DNA of 48,925 nucleotides from positions 1 to 48,925 of the forward strand of contig CAKSIT010000018.1 of the NCBI GenBank assembly GCA_934462925.1, in the 5' to 3' direction. The position numbers were made by a program, and so were the translations under genes. The notes below the pieces were generated by a model. The model did not search any database, had not been told where the DNA came from, and worked only from the letters and a program-made list of their open reading frames with translations. Position 1 is the stretch's first letter. Every line of letters begins with the position of its first letter. This DNA is from an uncultured Oscillospiraceae bacterium (GTDB taxonomy: Bacteria; Bacillota; Clostridia; Oscillospirales; Ruminococcaceae). This document shows positions 33,065 to 40,992 of this stretch, piece after piece.

Positions 33065-35197
33065 TCAGAAAATGCTCATCAGGTCGAGAACATCGTCGTC
33101 GGATATGAACGCGTCAGAGCTGAAGTCTGCCGCCGTGATATCGTCGGGCAGCTCCTCGTCCTCCATGCTGTCAACCGCAAACAGGCGCTCGCTTGCGCTG
33201 CCCTGCTCCTGCTGCGTTTCCGAAGCGCCCTCAAAGGGGCTTGTAAATTCGTCCTCAAGGGAATACTTATCGCTCGAATCGCCGCCTGCGGCTTCGGGCG
33301 TGAGAGTATCCTCATCTTCGGGGATATCTATATCTGCATACATAGGCTCTTTCTCCTTTGGTGGTATTTTTTCGGTGTAAAGCTCCGCGTTGTCAGGCTG
33401 CTGTACGGTGCGCAGCTCGTCTATCAGATAGGCGTAGTTTCTGTTGCTGTCCTCGAGATACTTGTAATTCGGGTGCTTTTCTATATCAAACTTGTGGCAG
33501 AAAAATGGGTAGAGCGCCCTGACTATCAGCACGCACTCGTTCGGCTTCATAACCTTAAGCTCGTCGGGCGTCATAAGCTCCCTGCCCATAATGCTGTTGT
33601 TCTCAGAGGTGGACGGCGACTTGCGGCTTTTCGTCCGATTTTGAGATACCACGTCAATGGTTTCCTTGCCGAGCGATTTCGATATTGCTTCAAGCGTACT
33701 CGCCTCCTGACCGCCTAAAAAAAGGAGACTGTCGCAGTTACCTGTGACAATCTCCCAAGATTTATCGTACATTTTTTTCAGCTGTGCAAGGTTCTGAATA
33801 ATGATGTTCGCCGATATCTCCATACTTCGCATTGTTGCAAGGAGCTTATCGAAATCGGGTATTGTACCGATATTCGCGAACTCGTCGAGCAGGCAGCGGA
33901 CGTGTACGGGTAAACGACCGCCGTACTTGAAGTTTGCGGTATCATACAGCGTATCGAACAGCTGTGTGTACATCATTGCCGCCAAGAAGTTGAACGTCGC
34001 GTCCGAGGACGGTATAATAACGAACAGAGCCGTTTTCTTGTCGCCCAGCGTATCAAGGCGTATGTTGTCTGTGTGCGTCAAATCTCCTACTTCGGGGAGA
34101 TTAAACGCTTGCAGCCTTACCGCCGCCGAAATGAGGATTGACTTCGCGGTTTCAGCAGGGGCTTTCTTAAAGTCCTTGTAGTATGTGACAGCCATGCTGT
34201 ATGGATTTTCATCGGCAAGCTCGTTCATCATCTCGTCGAGCGGGGACTGCATATTTTCGTCCTGCTCGCTTATCTCCGCAAGCTTCATCACTTTCATAAC
34301 CGTGCCGAAGTTTCTGTCCTGCGGCTCTGCCTTTTCTAACAGGTAAAATGATATTGCCAAAAGCAGCGCCTGCGTCGCGTCGTCCCAGAACTGGTCGCCG
34401 CCCGAAGCGCCCTCTTTTTTGGTGTTTTTCATCAGGCAGTTTATCATCTTAAGGACATAGGACTTGTTTACGTTACCATCGCGGTCGTAAACATAGTTGA
34501 ACGGGTTGTAGTTATTGCTGTGCGACATATCAATAAGGTTGAACACCCGTATCGCATAACCCGCTTTTTTCAGCAGCCGTCCGCAGGAACGCAGCAGCTC
34601 GCCTTTGGGGTCTGTTACAACGTATGATGTGTTGAGCTGCATAAGGTTCGGCTTGACGTAAAAGCGGGACTTACCCGAACCCGAACCGCCTATTACAAGC
34701 ACGTTGAGGTTTTCACGGTGCTGTCGGGTGTTAAGCGACATTCGCACCTCTTGCGTGAGAAGAATATTGTTGTCCGTTTCAAACGGGGATTTGGGCTTGT
34801 CGGCTTTTGCGGACTTGCCCCCTTTTTTCTTTTCGGGCTTATCTGCAAGGAACTTTTCTTCCTTTTCGTTCGCCCAGCGCGCAGAGCCGTGTTCCACGCC
34901 TTTGCGGTGCAGGCGTTTTCGGGAAGTGTATTTCATGAGCGCGTAAATACCGAGCGCAGACAGAGCCGCAAACGGCAGCGTCTGCGCGTATGAACCGCTC
35001 GTTGCAAAATGCCCGAAGATAACGTCCGTGTCCGTAAGCACGCTCTCAAAGGTCGTCGGGAATACGCCGAAATCCAGCTCGCCGCTTTCGCTTACGGACA
35101 TATCCAGCGCAGCGCCGAGCGCCGCTGCAAGGTAAACCACGGCAAGCGCTATTATGCCATAAAGCACATAATTCAGCGGGTCTTTTTTCTTTCTCAT
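33065..35197 (-). CDS. VirD4/TraG-type coupling protein
   Basis: The 710-residue ATPase links the relaxase-DNA complex to the secretion channel. Two N-terminal membrane helices (residues about 10-30 and 70-90) precede the motor domain. Walker A is in VLVIGGSGSGKSRFYVKPNL near residue 167, followed by VVTDPKGELLR. Walker B is in CLLDEFANIGTIPDFDKLL near 434. A long acidic tail (residues about 600-710) probably binds substrate. It overlaps the DUF3801 gene by 4 bp (ATGA), an order also seen as PcfB-PcfC in pCF10-type systems. Confidence 0.95.
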   Translation of the reverse strand: MRKKKDPLNYVLYGIIALAVVYLAAALGAALDMSVSESGELDFGVFPTTFESVLTDTDVIFGHFATSGSYAQTLPFAALSALGIYALMKYTSRKRLHRKGVEHGSARWANEKEEKFLADKPEKKKGGKSAKADKPKSPFETDNNILLTQEVRMSLNTRQHRENLNVLVIGGSGSGKSRFYVKPNLMQLNTSYVVTDPKGELLRSCGRLLKKAGYAIRVFNLIDMSHSNNYNPFNYVYDRDGNVNKSYVLKMINCLMKNTKKEGASGGDQFWDDATQALLLAISFYLLEKAEPQDRNFGTVMKVMKLAEISEQDENMQSPLDEMMNELADENPYSMAVTYYKDFKKAPAETAKSILISAAVRLQAFNLPEVGDLTHTDNIRLDTLGDKKTALFVIIPSSDATFNFLAAMMYTQLFDTLYDTANFKYGGRLPVHVRCLLDEFANIGTIPDFDKLLATMRSMEISANIIIQNLAQLKKMYDKSWEIVTGNCDSLLFLGGQEASTLEAISKSLGKETIDVVSQNRTKSRKSPSTSENNSIMGRELMTPDELKVMKPNECVLIVRALYPFFCHKFDIEKHPNYKYLEDSNRNYAYLIDELRTVQQPDNAELYTEKIPPKEKEPMYADIDIPEDEDTLTPEAAGGDSSDKYSLEDEFTSPFEGASETQQEQGSASERLFAVDSMEDEELPDDITAADFSSDAFISDDDVLDLMSIF

Positions 35198-36597
35198 CTT
35201 TTTACCCCTTTACCAATATCGAGCTTTTCCTTTGGAGCTTTAGGCGTTTTCGCCGCAGCTTTTTTCATACCCTCGCGCAGCCTGTTTGCAAGGGCGCTCT
35301 GCTTAGCGGCTTTGTTGATTATCTGCTGCGCCTTGCCGTCGCTTATACCAAGCTCGCGGCTCATTTTTTCGCTTAGCTGCGGGTCAGAAAAGTCGTAAGA
35401 GCGGGAAAAGCTGCCTACCTTTACTGAAAAAGAAGATTGCGACGTGCGCTCTATATTCAGCGACTGCGCGCCGTTCTCGCGGTATATAACGGTTTCGTGC
35501 AGCCTGGAATTTATCTGCTCGTCTATTTTAAGCGTTTTCGCCACCGCTTCCTGCGCCTGCTCCTCGGACATGGCAAGGTTGGATACGCAAAGCCGCTGCA
35601 TATCCGCCGCGCTCATAGTCGCAGGCGACATCACAACGCCCTTGCCCTCATGCTCGACAAATATGTGCGTACCGCTGCCCGCCTTAAAGCTTACCGCCGA
35701 AAACGTCGTGCCTTTGAGAAGCGCGCTGTCGCTCTCGAACCTGATGTTCGTTTTAAGCGCGGAAATCTGCTCAAGCTGCTTGTTGCCGACAAGGTACTTC
35801 TCCTTGTCAAGCGAAAGGTCGTCGCAGAATTTATTAGCGGCAATCTCAGCCTCGGCGCGGGAATACTTAAACTGCGCCTGAATGGTTTCCATAACGCTTT
35901 CTTTTGTCAGCGGGTCGTTCTTTTCGTTCACAAAGGATATGCTCTTGCCGAGCTTATCGTCCGTCATTACGGCTACGCCGTTTACACGTTCAGCCTTGAA
36001 TTTCTCGGAAATGTCGCTCTGCATAGCCTTGTATTCTGCTTTTATCTTGTCTGCCGCTTCCTTTTCGGCGGCGGGGTAAAGGCAGTATATTTTCCCGTTG
36101 GCGCTCTGTGCGAACTGGCACTCAATGCCGTGCTGCTCGAATTGTTCCTTGATTGCGGCAGCATTGCTGCGGCTGACGGCGAAGCACTTGATATCCTGCG
36201 GCGCTTCCTGTAACCGCTCCTGCATAAGCTCCTGTATTATCTGATTTACCACGGGCGCGTCGCGCTTAAGGTATTCCACGGTGTGCTTGCCGCCCTCGCT
36301 GCCCGTCAGGGCTACGGGAATGCCGTACTCCTTTGCTTTTGCTGCGAGCTTCTCCGCATCGGCGGCGAGAAAGTTGGAGTTTGATTTTACGGGGCTGTCG
36401 TGCAGCGAGCTTTCCCGCAAAATCTCGCCGCGCGACACCGCCCCGCGCAGCTCCCGCGAGTTGTTCGAGAGTTCTATTGCCTTTTCCGTGGCAGTTTTAG
36501 CGACAGAAGCTAGCATTCGCGCAAGCTCTGCCGCAATTTCAATCGCTTTCTGCGAGCTGCTTAACGCAACGCTCGCAAGTTCATCTCCTGTGGGCAT
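35194..36597 (-). CDS. DUF3801 (PcfB-like) protein with a long C-terminal extension
   Basis: The 467-residue protein starts with a DUF3801/PcfB-like domain (residues about 5-140; GDELASVALSSSQKAIEIAA and KAKEYGIPVALTGSEGGKHT). PcfB is the accessory protein that helps recruit relaxase to the coupling protein PcfC. Classic members are about 150-200 residues. Here at least two further domains follow, one around residues 140-210 resembling a degenerate repeat of the first (KCFAVSRSNAAAIKEQFEQH), and a C-terminal half of unknown kind with repeated SFS segments. The ATG at 36597 follows AAGGAGGAAC. The hairpin motif lies 26 nt upstream. Confidence 0.75.
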   Translation of the reverse strand: MPTGDELASVALSSSQKAIEIAAELARMLASVAKTATEKAIELSNNSRELRGAVSRGEILRESSLHDSPVKSNSNFLAADAEKLAAKAKEYGIPVALTGSEGGKHTVEYLKRDAPVVNQIIQELMQERLQEAPQDIKCFAVSRSNAAAIKEQFEQHGIECQFAQSANGKIYCLYPAAEKEAADKIKAEYKAMQSDISEKFKAERVNGVAVMTDDKLGKSISFVNEKNDPLTKESVMETIQAQFKYSRAEAEIAANKFCDDLSLDKEKYLVGNKQLEQISALKTNIRFESDSALLKGTTFSAVSFKAGSGTHIFVEHEGKGVVMSPATMSAADMQRLCVSNLAMSEEQAQEAVAKTLKIDEQINSRLHETVIYRENGAQSLNIERTSQSSFSVKVGSFSRSYDFSDPQLSEKMSRELGISDGKAQQIINKAAKQSALANRLREGMKKAAAKTPKAPKEKLDIGKGVKR

Positions 36598-36623
36598 GAA
36601 TGTTCCTCCTTGTTGATAGTGAC

Positions 36624-36639
36624 GTGCTATATGTAGCAC
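36624..36639 (-). promoter_or_regulatory. 16-bp ICE hairpin motif, copy 4 (upstream of DUF3801 gene)
   Basis: An exact copy lies between the lipoprotein terminator and the start codon of the DUF3801 gene, 26 nt before the ATG. Confidence 0.75.
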
Positions 36640-36644
36640 AAAAT

Positions 36645-36677
36645 AAAAAAAGCCGACTGTATGAAACAATCGGCTTT
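36645..36677 (-). terminator. Terminator after the lipoprotein gene
   Basis: On the minus strand AAAGCCGA and TCGGCTTT form the stem, followed by seven T. It separates the lipoprotein gene from the transfer operon. Confidence 0.88.
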
Positions 36678-36698
36678 AATTAACTTGTTGAGATTACA

Positions 36699-37835
36699 TC
36701 AGCTTATGCCGGTAAAATCGGACGTTATCTTGCTGTCGTACGCAGTCTGTATGTCGCGCCTTGCGCCAAGGGCGAGCGCTGAGTAGGATATTTCTCCGCT
36801 AGAGGATATTGTCGCGTCCGTAAGGCGTACGATAAGCGCTGCTCCATTCAGCTCTTCTTCTTTCATAGAAGAACCGTCCCGAACGGAGTAGGAAATGTCC
36901 GCGGTATAAAACAGATAGATAAACCTGTTCTCCTTTGTAACGCCAAACGTGCTTTTGGATACTTCTATACCCGCATACCCCGAATCATAAGCTATATTCT
37001 CTATGCTCTTAACACTATGGCTGTGCATTGAAACTGTGAACGCGTCTATGCCCGATAATCCCGAAACAATGCTGAGCTTAGAGGTGTCGTCAAGCGCAGC
37101 CAGCTTTTCGGGCAGAGCCGCTGTAACGCTCGAAATGAGCTTCTCGCGGCTCTCGGTGTCAAGGTCTGCCGCAGACAGTATGTAGGACTTGTCAGCCTGC
37201 ACGGTGTATTCGCGCGAGGTTTCCTTTATATCGCCGAGTTCGCCGATAACTTTTCGCCCGTACTCTGAAATTTCAACCGTGACCTTATCGCCGTTGGCGA
37301 GGCTGCCGCTTTTCTTCCCGTCGGGCAGAACGATTCCAAAATAAGAGGTGTTAATCTGCGGATTACCGCCCTCATATGCTATATCAACCCTGCAAAACGG
37401 GGATATGCCGTCAAAAGTTACCTTAAGCCCGTCGAATGCGTCAACCTGCGGTTTTTCCTCAAGCCCGCTCACGATAAATTCAAGCTCCGTGTTCTTTACG
37501 GCTACCTTTGAATTTTTCAGTATCTCGGGGTCGGTGTCAACCGTGACCGTTACCACGTCGCCGTTGGAAAGGCTGCCGTTGTCCGCGTGACTATGTACGG
37601 AAAACGACCTCAGCACCGCCGCAGCGGAAGCCATGTTCATATCGCCGAGCAGCGAAAGCGCGTATGCGTCGTCAAGCTTTACGCGAGCCTCGCCCTCGCC
37701 GTCAAAGCCGCTGAACTCCATATTCACGCACTTCTCAAAGTCAACGGTCGCTTTCGCACTAGAGCAGCCCGAAAGCGCCAGCGCCGCTGCAAGAACCGAA
37801 AGCAGCAGCACAGAAAGAAAAAATCCCTTTTTCAT
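36699..37835 (-). CDS. Secreted lipoprotein, unknown function
   Basis: The 378-residue product has a lipoprotein signal: KKGFFLSVLLLSVLAAALAL then the lipobox LSGC with the cysteine near residue 24. The mature part is beta-rich, with repeated phrases such as NGDVVTVTVDTDPEI and NGDKVTVEISEYGRK, suggesting tandem Ig-like domains. No family is recognised. The ATG at 37835 is preferred, since AGGAGG lies 10 nt upstream. It has its own consensus promoter and its own terminator, so it is expressed independently of the transfer operon. An exclusion or host-interaction role is possible but unproven. Confidence 0.75.
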   Translation of the reverse strand: MKKGFFLSVLLLSVLAAALALSGCSSAKATVDFEKCVNMEFSGFDGEGEARVKLDDAYALSLLGDMNMASAAAVLRSFSVHSHADNGSLSNGDVVTVTVDTDPEILKNSKVAVKNTELEFIVSGLEEKPQVDAFDGLKVTFDGISPFCRVDIAYEGGNPQINTSYFGIVLPDGKKSGSLANGDKVTVEISEYGRKVIGELGDIKETSREYTVQADKSYILSAADLDTESREKLISSVTAALPEKLAALDDTSKLSIVSGLSGIDAFTVSMHSHSVKSIENIAYDSGYAGIEVSKSTFGVTKENRFIYLFYTADISYSVRDGSSMKEEELNGAALIVRLTDATISSSGEISYSALALGARRDIQTAYDSKITSDFTGIS

Positions 37836-37891
37836 TTTGCACATTACCTCCTAAATAATAACATGATATGTAGAATAAATGCCACACCAGT

Positions 37892-37920
37892 ATTATAACA
37901 CAGCTTTCAGTCCCTGTCAA
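37892..37920 (-). promoter_or_regulatory. Consensus promoter of the lipoprotein gene
   Basis: On the minus strand, TTGACA (37920-37915) and TATAAT (37897-37892), both perfect, are 17 bp apart. This implies constitutive expression of the lipoprotein while the ICE is integrated. Confidence 0.92.
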
Positions 37921-37945
37921 TACTGCTTATTGACATTTTATGATT

Positions 37946-38839
37946 TTATTTAACATTTTTAAGCTTGCTCCAAAGGTTCAGAATGATATAATCCTGAACC
38001 TCGGCGTAAACTATCGTATCGTCAATGTAGGCTAACAGCGCCTTGACCTCCTCGGCAGACAGGGCAAAGCCCGAGGGGGTCTGCGGTTTATCGGCAGCCG
38101 ATTTTGCTTCGGGCGCAGGCGCGCTTTTTTCAGCCTGCGCCTGAACCTCGGCTTTAACCTCCTTGTGGGTAATCTGCGCGGCAGGCTTTTCGGCAAGCCT
38201 TTCGCGCTGGCGCTCTGCGGGCAGTTTAGCAATCTCGTTCGCGGTGCTTATGGACATCTCGCCCGAATGCACCGCCTGCTCTACTTCCTCAACGGCGTTA
38301 TTCATGACGTTTTCTATCTTCCCGACCTGCGCGGGGGAAACGTTGAGCGCTTTCGCGATGTACTCGCGCAGCCGCCCCTTTATCGGCTTGCCCTGCGACT
38401 CCAGCTCCTCGAGCGTTTCCCGTAACACGCGGTATTCCTGCATTACCTCGGCGTCCGTGTACTTGCGCTGCGTGGCGTTGAGCATGATAAGGTTGAGCCG
38501 CGCTTCCGCCGCGCTGCGTTCGCCGTCAATATAGCAGGGAATAAGCGTGCTTGTAAGCCGTTTCTGCTCGACAAGCAGCTTTATCGCAGAATATCTGCGG
38601 TGACCGCTGATGAGCCAGTAACCCGCGCCGCCGCTGTCCTTGCATACAACAAGGTTGTGTTTAAGCCCCTGCCGCTCTATGTCGTCCGCGAGCAGCTCTA
38701 TATCGGAAATCTCGTAGAAATTCTCCTTGTTGAGCTTTATCTCCGAAAAGTCAACCATTTTTATGTTGTCGAGAAAGCTGTCCGCCGAAGCTGCTTTCAT
38801 GTCCATGCCGATGTTCGGCGCAAACGCAAATCTTCCCAT
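37946..38839 (-). CDS. parB: ParB-like partition protein
   Basis: The 297-residue protein has the ParB/Spo0J N-terminal nuclease-like domain (IKLNKENFYEISDIELLADD, then GYWLISGHRRYSAIKLL with the GHRR box near residue 80) and a helix-turn-helix KorB-like domain (GRLREYIAKALNVSPAQVGK). A proline- and alanine-rich linker leads to a short C-terminal dimer domain. With ParA it should segregate the excised, replicating form. The ATG at 38839 lies 1 nt after the parA stop. No classical parS site is seen. Confidence 0.92.
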   Translation of the reverse strand: MGRFAFAPNIGMDMKAASADSFLDNIKMVDFSEIKLNKENFYEISDIELLADDIERQGLKHNLVVCKDSGGAGYWLISGHRRYSAIKLLVEQKRLTSTLIPCYIDGERSAAEARLNLIMLNATQRKYTDAEVMQEYRVLRETLEELESQGKPIKGRLREYIAKALNVSPAQVGKIENVMNNAVEEVEQAVHSGEMSISTANEIAKLPAERQRERLAEKPAAQITHKEVKAEVQAQAEKSAPAPEAKSAADKPQTPSGFALSAEEVKALLAYIDDTIVYAEVQDYIILNLWSKLKNVK

Positions 38840-38840
38840 G

Positions 38841-39491
38841 TCAGCCACCCGTCCTTTCAACTATTTCGCGCGTAAGCGCTGCGAACGCAGCCGAAGCCGC
38901 AGTCCAGCCCATATATTCAGCGGCTGTAACGCCGTAATTCGTGGAGTTCTTAATAACTCGGCTGTAGGGGATAACGCTATCCATAGCCTTGTTGCCAAGG
39001 CTGCTGCGCAGCATTTCGAGCAGCTGCACGTCCGAGGGGTTGTCCCTGTCGAAGCGATTCGCAAAGCAGCCGCCGAACCTTGTGCCGCTGCGGCTGATGA
39101 TGTCGGTGACGGTAGGCACTCCCTGTATGGCGAACAGCCCCAGCTCAATGGGAACGAAAACGTAGTCGCTTGCGGTAAGGATACTGCGCGTAAAATCGTT
39201 GAGCGCGGGCGGCATATCTATCAGCATATAATCGTAGCTTTGCCTGTCTGAAAAAGAAAAGATATCGTCAGGCTCTTTGGCTGCGGCTATCATGTCTATG
39301 CGGTCGTAACGCGTACCGTAAGGGCGCTCGGGTGTTTCAGCGCCGCTGAAGAATCTGCGGCAGTTTTCCTGCCCGTCCGTATCGGCGACAAGCACGCGCT
39401 TACCAAGCTCCGCGAGCCGCTGTGAGATGTTGATAACACTAGTCGTCTTTCCGACCCCGCCTTTGTTGTTGTAAATAGCTATTGATGTCAT
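38841..39491 (-). CDS. parA: ParA-family partition ATPase
   Basis: The 216-residue protein has the deviant Walker A NNKGGVGKTT at residues 8-17, the A' segment VADTDGQENC and Walker B in YMLIDMPPAL. The C-terminal helices match small ParA/Soj proteins. It drives partition with ParB. The ATG at 39491 follows AAGAGGAAATT; the longer open frame has no start signal. The hairpin motif lies 19 nt upstream. A CTGAAAAAGAA motif is in the gene at 39248. Confidence 0.93.
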   Translation of the reverse strand: MTSIAIYNNKGGVGKTTSVINISQRLAELGKRVLVADTDGQENCRRFFSGAETPERPYGTRYDRIDMIAAAKEPDDIFSFSDRQSYDYMLIDMPPALNDFTRSILTASDYVFVPIELGLFAIQGVPTVTDIISRSGTRFGGCFANRFDRDNPSDVQLLEMLRSSLGNKAMDSVIPYSRVIKNSTNYGVTAAEYMGWTAASAAFAALTREIVERTGG

Positions 39492-39510
39492 AATTTCCTC
39501 TTTCTGTCGC

Positions 39511-39526
39511 GTGCTATATGTAGCAC
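39511..39526 (-). promoter_or_regulatory. 16-bp ICE hairpin motif, copy 5 (upstream of parA)
   Basis: An exact copy lies 19 nt before the parA ATG, followed on the minus strand by GCGACAGAAAGAGG, a string shared with copy 6. Confidence 0.75.
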
Positions 39527-39532
39527 ATTCTT

Positions 39533-40099
39533 TTATGGTAATTGTGTTATTCGGTGCAGCAGCCCTATAAAAAATGTCACACCTCCCATAAAACCGAGCA
39601 GCATAAATATAGGCTGTATTGCTGTTACGACCCCTAAAAGCCAAGTTGTTTCGTCAGCATATGTTGGTGGCAACCAGCTGACGCTCCACTCAACGATTTG
39701 TGGAAGAAAAATCCCCAATGCCATAGCGCCACATGAAAATGTGGTTCTAAAAAGAGCTGGGAGAATGTATTCCACAAACATTGTGTTCTTTTGCCTGCTA
39801 AGGGCTTTCTTTTTCTTTTTTGCTGCTTTCAGGAACTCATTCGCGAACCTTTTTTGCGTGTTATCGTCGGCGGTTTCAATTCCATTAAGTAACGTGTCCA
39901 TGCAAACACTAAGGTCGAGGTCGTTTTTTTGAACCACAGCTGGCGGTGCGTTTTCGACGTCGGTGTGAACAACAACCTCAATAGCATTCGATGGAACGTC
40001 AACACCACGGGAGTTGCGACGAATACTTTCTTCCTCGTCCATCAAGTGGACAGGCGTGTATTCCCGCATTCTAGGCGGTTTTGTAAGATTTACAGCCAT
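39533..40099 (-). CDS. Membrane protein with C-terminal two-helix anchor, unknown function
   Basis: The 188-residue protein has a soluble N-terminal part of about 110 residues, a very basic patch (KAAKKKKKALSRQKNTMF), and two membrane segments near the C-terminus (about residues 120-140 and 158-180, the latter AIQPIFMLLGFMGGVTFFIG). I do not recognise the family. The ATG at 40099 follows AAGAGG; a copy of the hairpin motif lies 20 nt upstream. It sits between the tandem-HTH regulator and parA. Confidence 0.6.
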   Translation of the reverse strand: MAVNLTKPPRMREYTPVHLMDEEESIRRNSRGVDVPSNAIEVVVHTDVENAPPAVVQKNDLDLSVCMDTLLNGIETADDNTQKRFANEFLKAAKKKKKALSRQKNTMFVEYILPALFRTTFSCGAMALGIFLPQIVEWSVSWLPPTYADETTWLLGVVTAIQPIFMLLGFMGGVTFFIGLLHRITQLP

Positions 40100-40119
40100 T
40101 TTATACCTCTTTCTGTCGC

Positions 40120-40135
40120 GTGCTATATGTAGCAC
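40120..40135 (-). promoter_or_regulatory. 16-bp ICE hairpin motif, copy 6
   Basis: An exact copy lies between the regulator stop (40138) and the membrane-protein gene, 20 nt before its ATG. Confidence 0.75.
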
Positions 40136-40137
40136 AT

Positions 40138-40728
40138 TTACTTTCCCACTTTGTCAATCAAAATTGACAGAAGCTCGGGTGATATATCTGCGGGAAGCTC
40201 TGCTGTAAGCTCCTTTCCCGTAAGTCTGATAATGCGCTTCGCAGGCATTGCCGCAGGTAGCGCAGGCATATTGCCCTCGTTGACCGGGCTATTATCCAAA
40301 CCACAAATCCAGTCTATTGACGCGTTAAACTCTGTCGCTATATGTATAAGGGTAGCAACGGTCGGCTGCATTCTGTCTGTTTCGTATGCCGAAAGCGTGG
40401 ACTGCGGGATTCCCAGCCGCGAGCAGAACTCCTTTTGGCTGCACCCTGCGTTCTTACGAATCGCACGAATGCGTTCGCCAAGCTTTACGCCTGCCATAAC
40501 CTCCTCCTTTCCGTAATCCTCGCCAAGAATACAGGCGGGAGACACTCTTAAGGCGCGGGCTATATCGTTTACTACGGATAGTGACATATCCGTTTCGCCC
40601 TTTTCGTACTTCTGAACGCAGCGCAGCGACTTGTCCAGCTGCTTAGCAAGCTCGGTCTGGCTTAAGCCGCTTTCCCTGCGCAAGGCTTTTATTCGCAAGC
40701 CCGCCGCTTTGATGTTTATATCGCTCAT
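40138..40728 (-). CDS. Regulator with two XRE-type helix-turn-helix domains
   Basis: The 196-residue protein holds two HTH_3 domains, at about residues 9-62 (RIKALRRESGLSQTELAKQL) and 80-135 (RIRAIRKNAGCSQKEFCSRL). A C-terminal tail of about 60 residues follows. Double XRE proteins can bind two half-sites or bridge operators. As the only classical DNA-binding regulator in the ICE, it is the best candidate for transfer control. Its start overlaps the stop of a 41-residue upstream ORF (ATGA), so translation is probably coupled. A hairpin motif copy lies 12 nt upstream of the start. Confidence 0.88.
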   Translation of the reverse strand: MSDINIKAAGLRIKALRRESGLSQTELAKQLDKSLRCVQKYEKGETDMSLSVVNDIARALRVSPACILGEDYGKEEVMAGVKLGERIRAIRKNAGCSQKEFCSRLGIPQSTLSAYETDRMQPTVATLIHIATEFNASIDWICGLDNSPVNEGNMPALPAAMPAKRIIRLTGKELTAELPADISPELLSILIDKVGK

Positions 40729-40850
40729 TCGTATCTTCCTGTGCTATATGTAGCACGTTCTCGGAAGCAGCCTACTGCCTGCAACAGATTCAATGGGTAT
40801 TCGGGACTTATGGAGTCCTGTGTGCTAAGCTCAACATTGTCGATAGTCAT
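40725..40850 (-). CDS. 41-residue upstream ORF (leader peptide) of the XRE regulator
   Basis: The frame begins at ATG 40850 with AAAGAGAA upstream and encodes MTIDNVELSTQDSISPEYPL and then about 20 more residues. Its stop overlaps the regulator start as ATGA. The hairpin motif lies inside it and encodes RATYST, the same peptide as in the DUF4315 gene. It may be a small protein in its own right or a leader that tunes regulator translation. Confidence 0.5.
   Translation of the reverse strand: MTIDNVELSTQDSISPEYPLNLLQAVGCFRERATYSTGRYE
40741..40756 (-). promoter_or_regulatory. 16-bp ICE hairpin motif, copy 7 (upstream of XRE regulator)
   Basis: An exact copy lies 12 nt before the regulator ATG, with AGGAAGA between hairpin and start codon. 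The hairpin could occlude or expose this ribosome binding site. Confidence 0.75.
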
Positions 40851-40992
40851 ACAATTCTCTTTCTATATCACGCCTCTTTCTATAGTTGTTTATAATACAC
40901 GGCAGGGGGCGGTGAAAGAGGAAAAAACCGCCCCGCAGGTAGCTACCCTGTTCGCCGTGATGTTAAAGCTCCGAAGAGCGTTTAACCGTAGT

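Noticed and set aside
40905..40936. GGGGCGGT/ACCGCCCC inverted repeat between zeta and regulator genes as a terminator
   Set aside because: No T-run follows on the minus strand. It may be an operator or a processing hairpin, but evidence is too thin to call.
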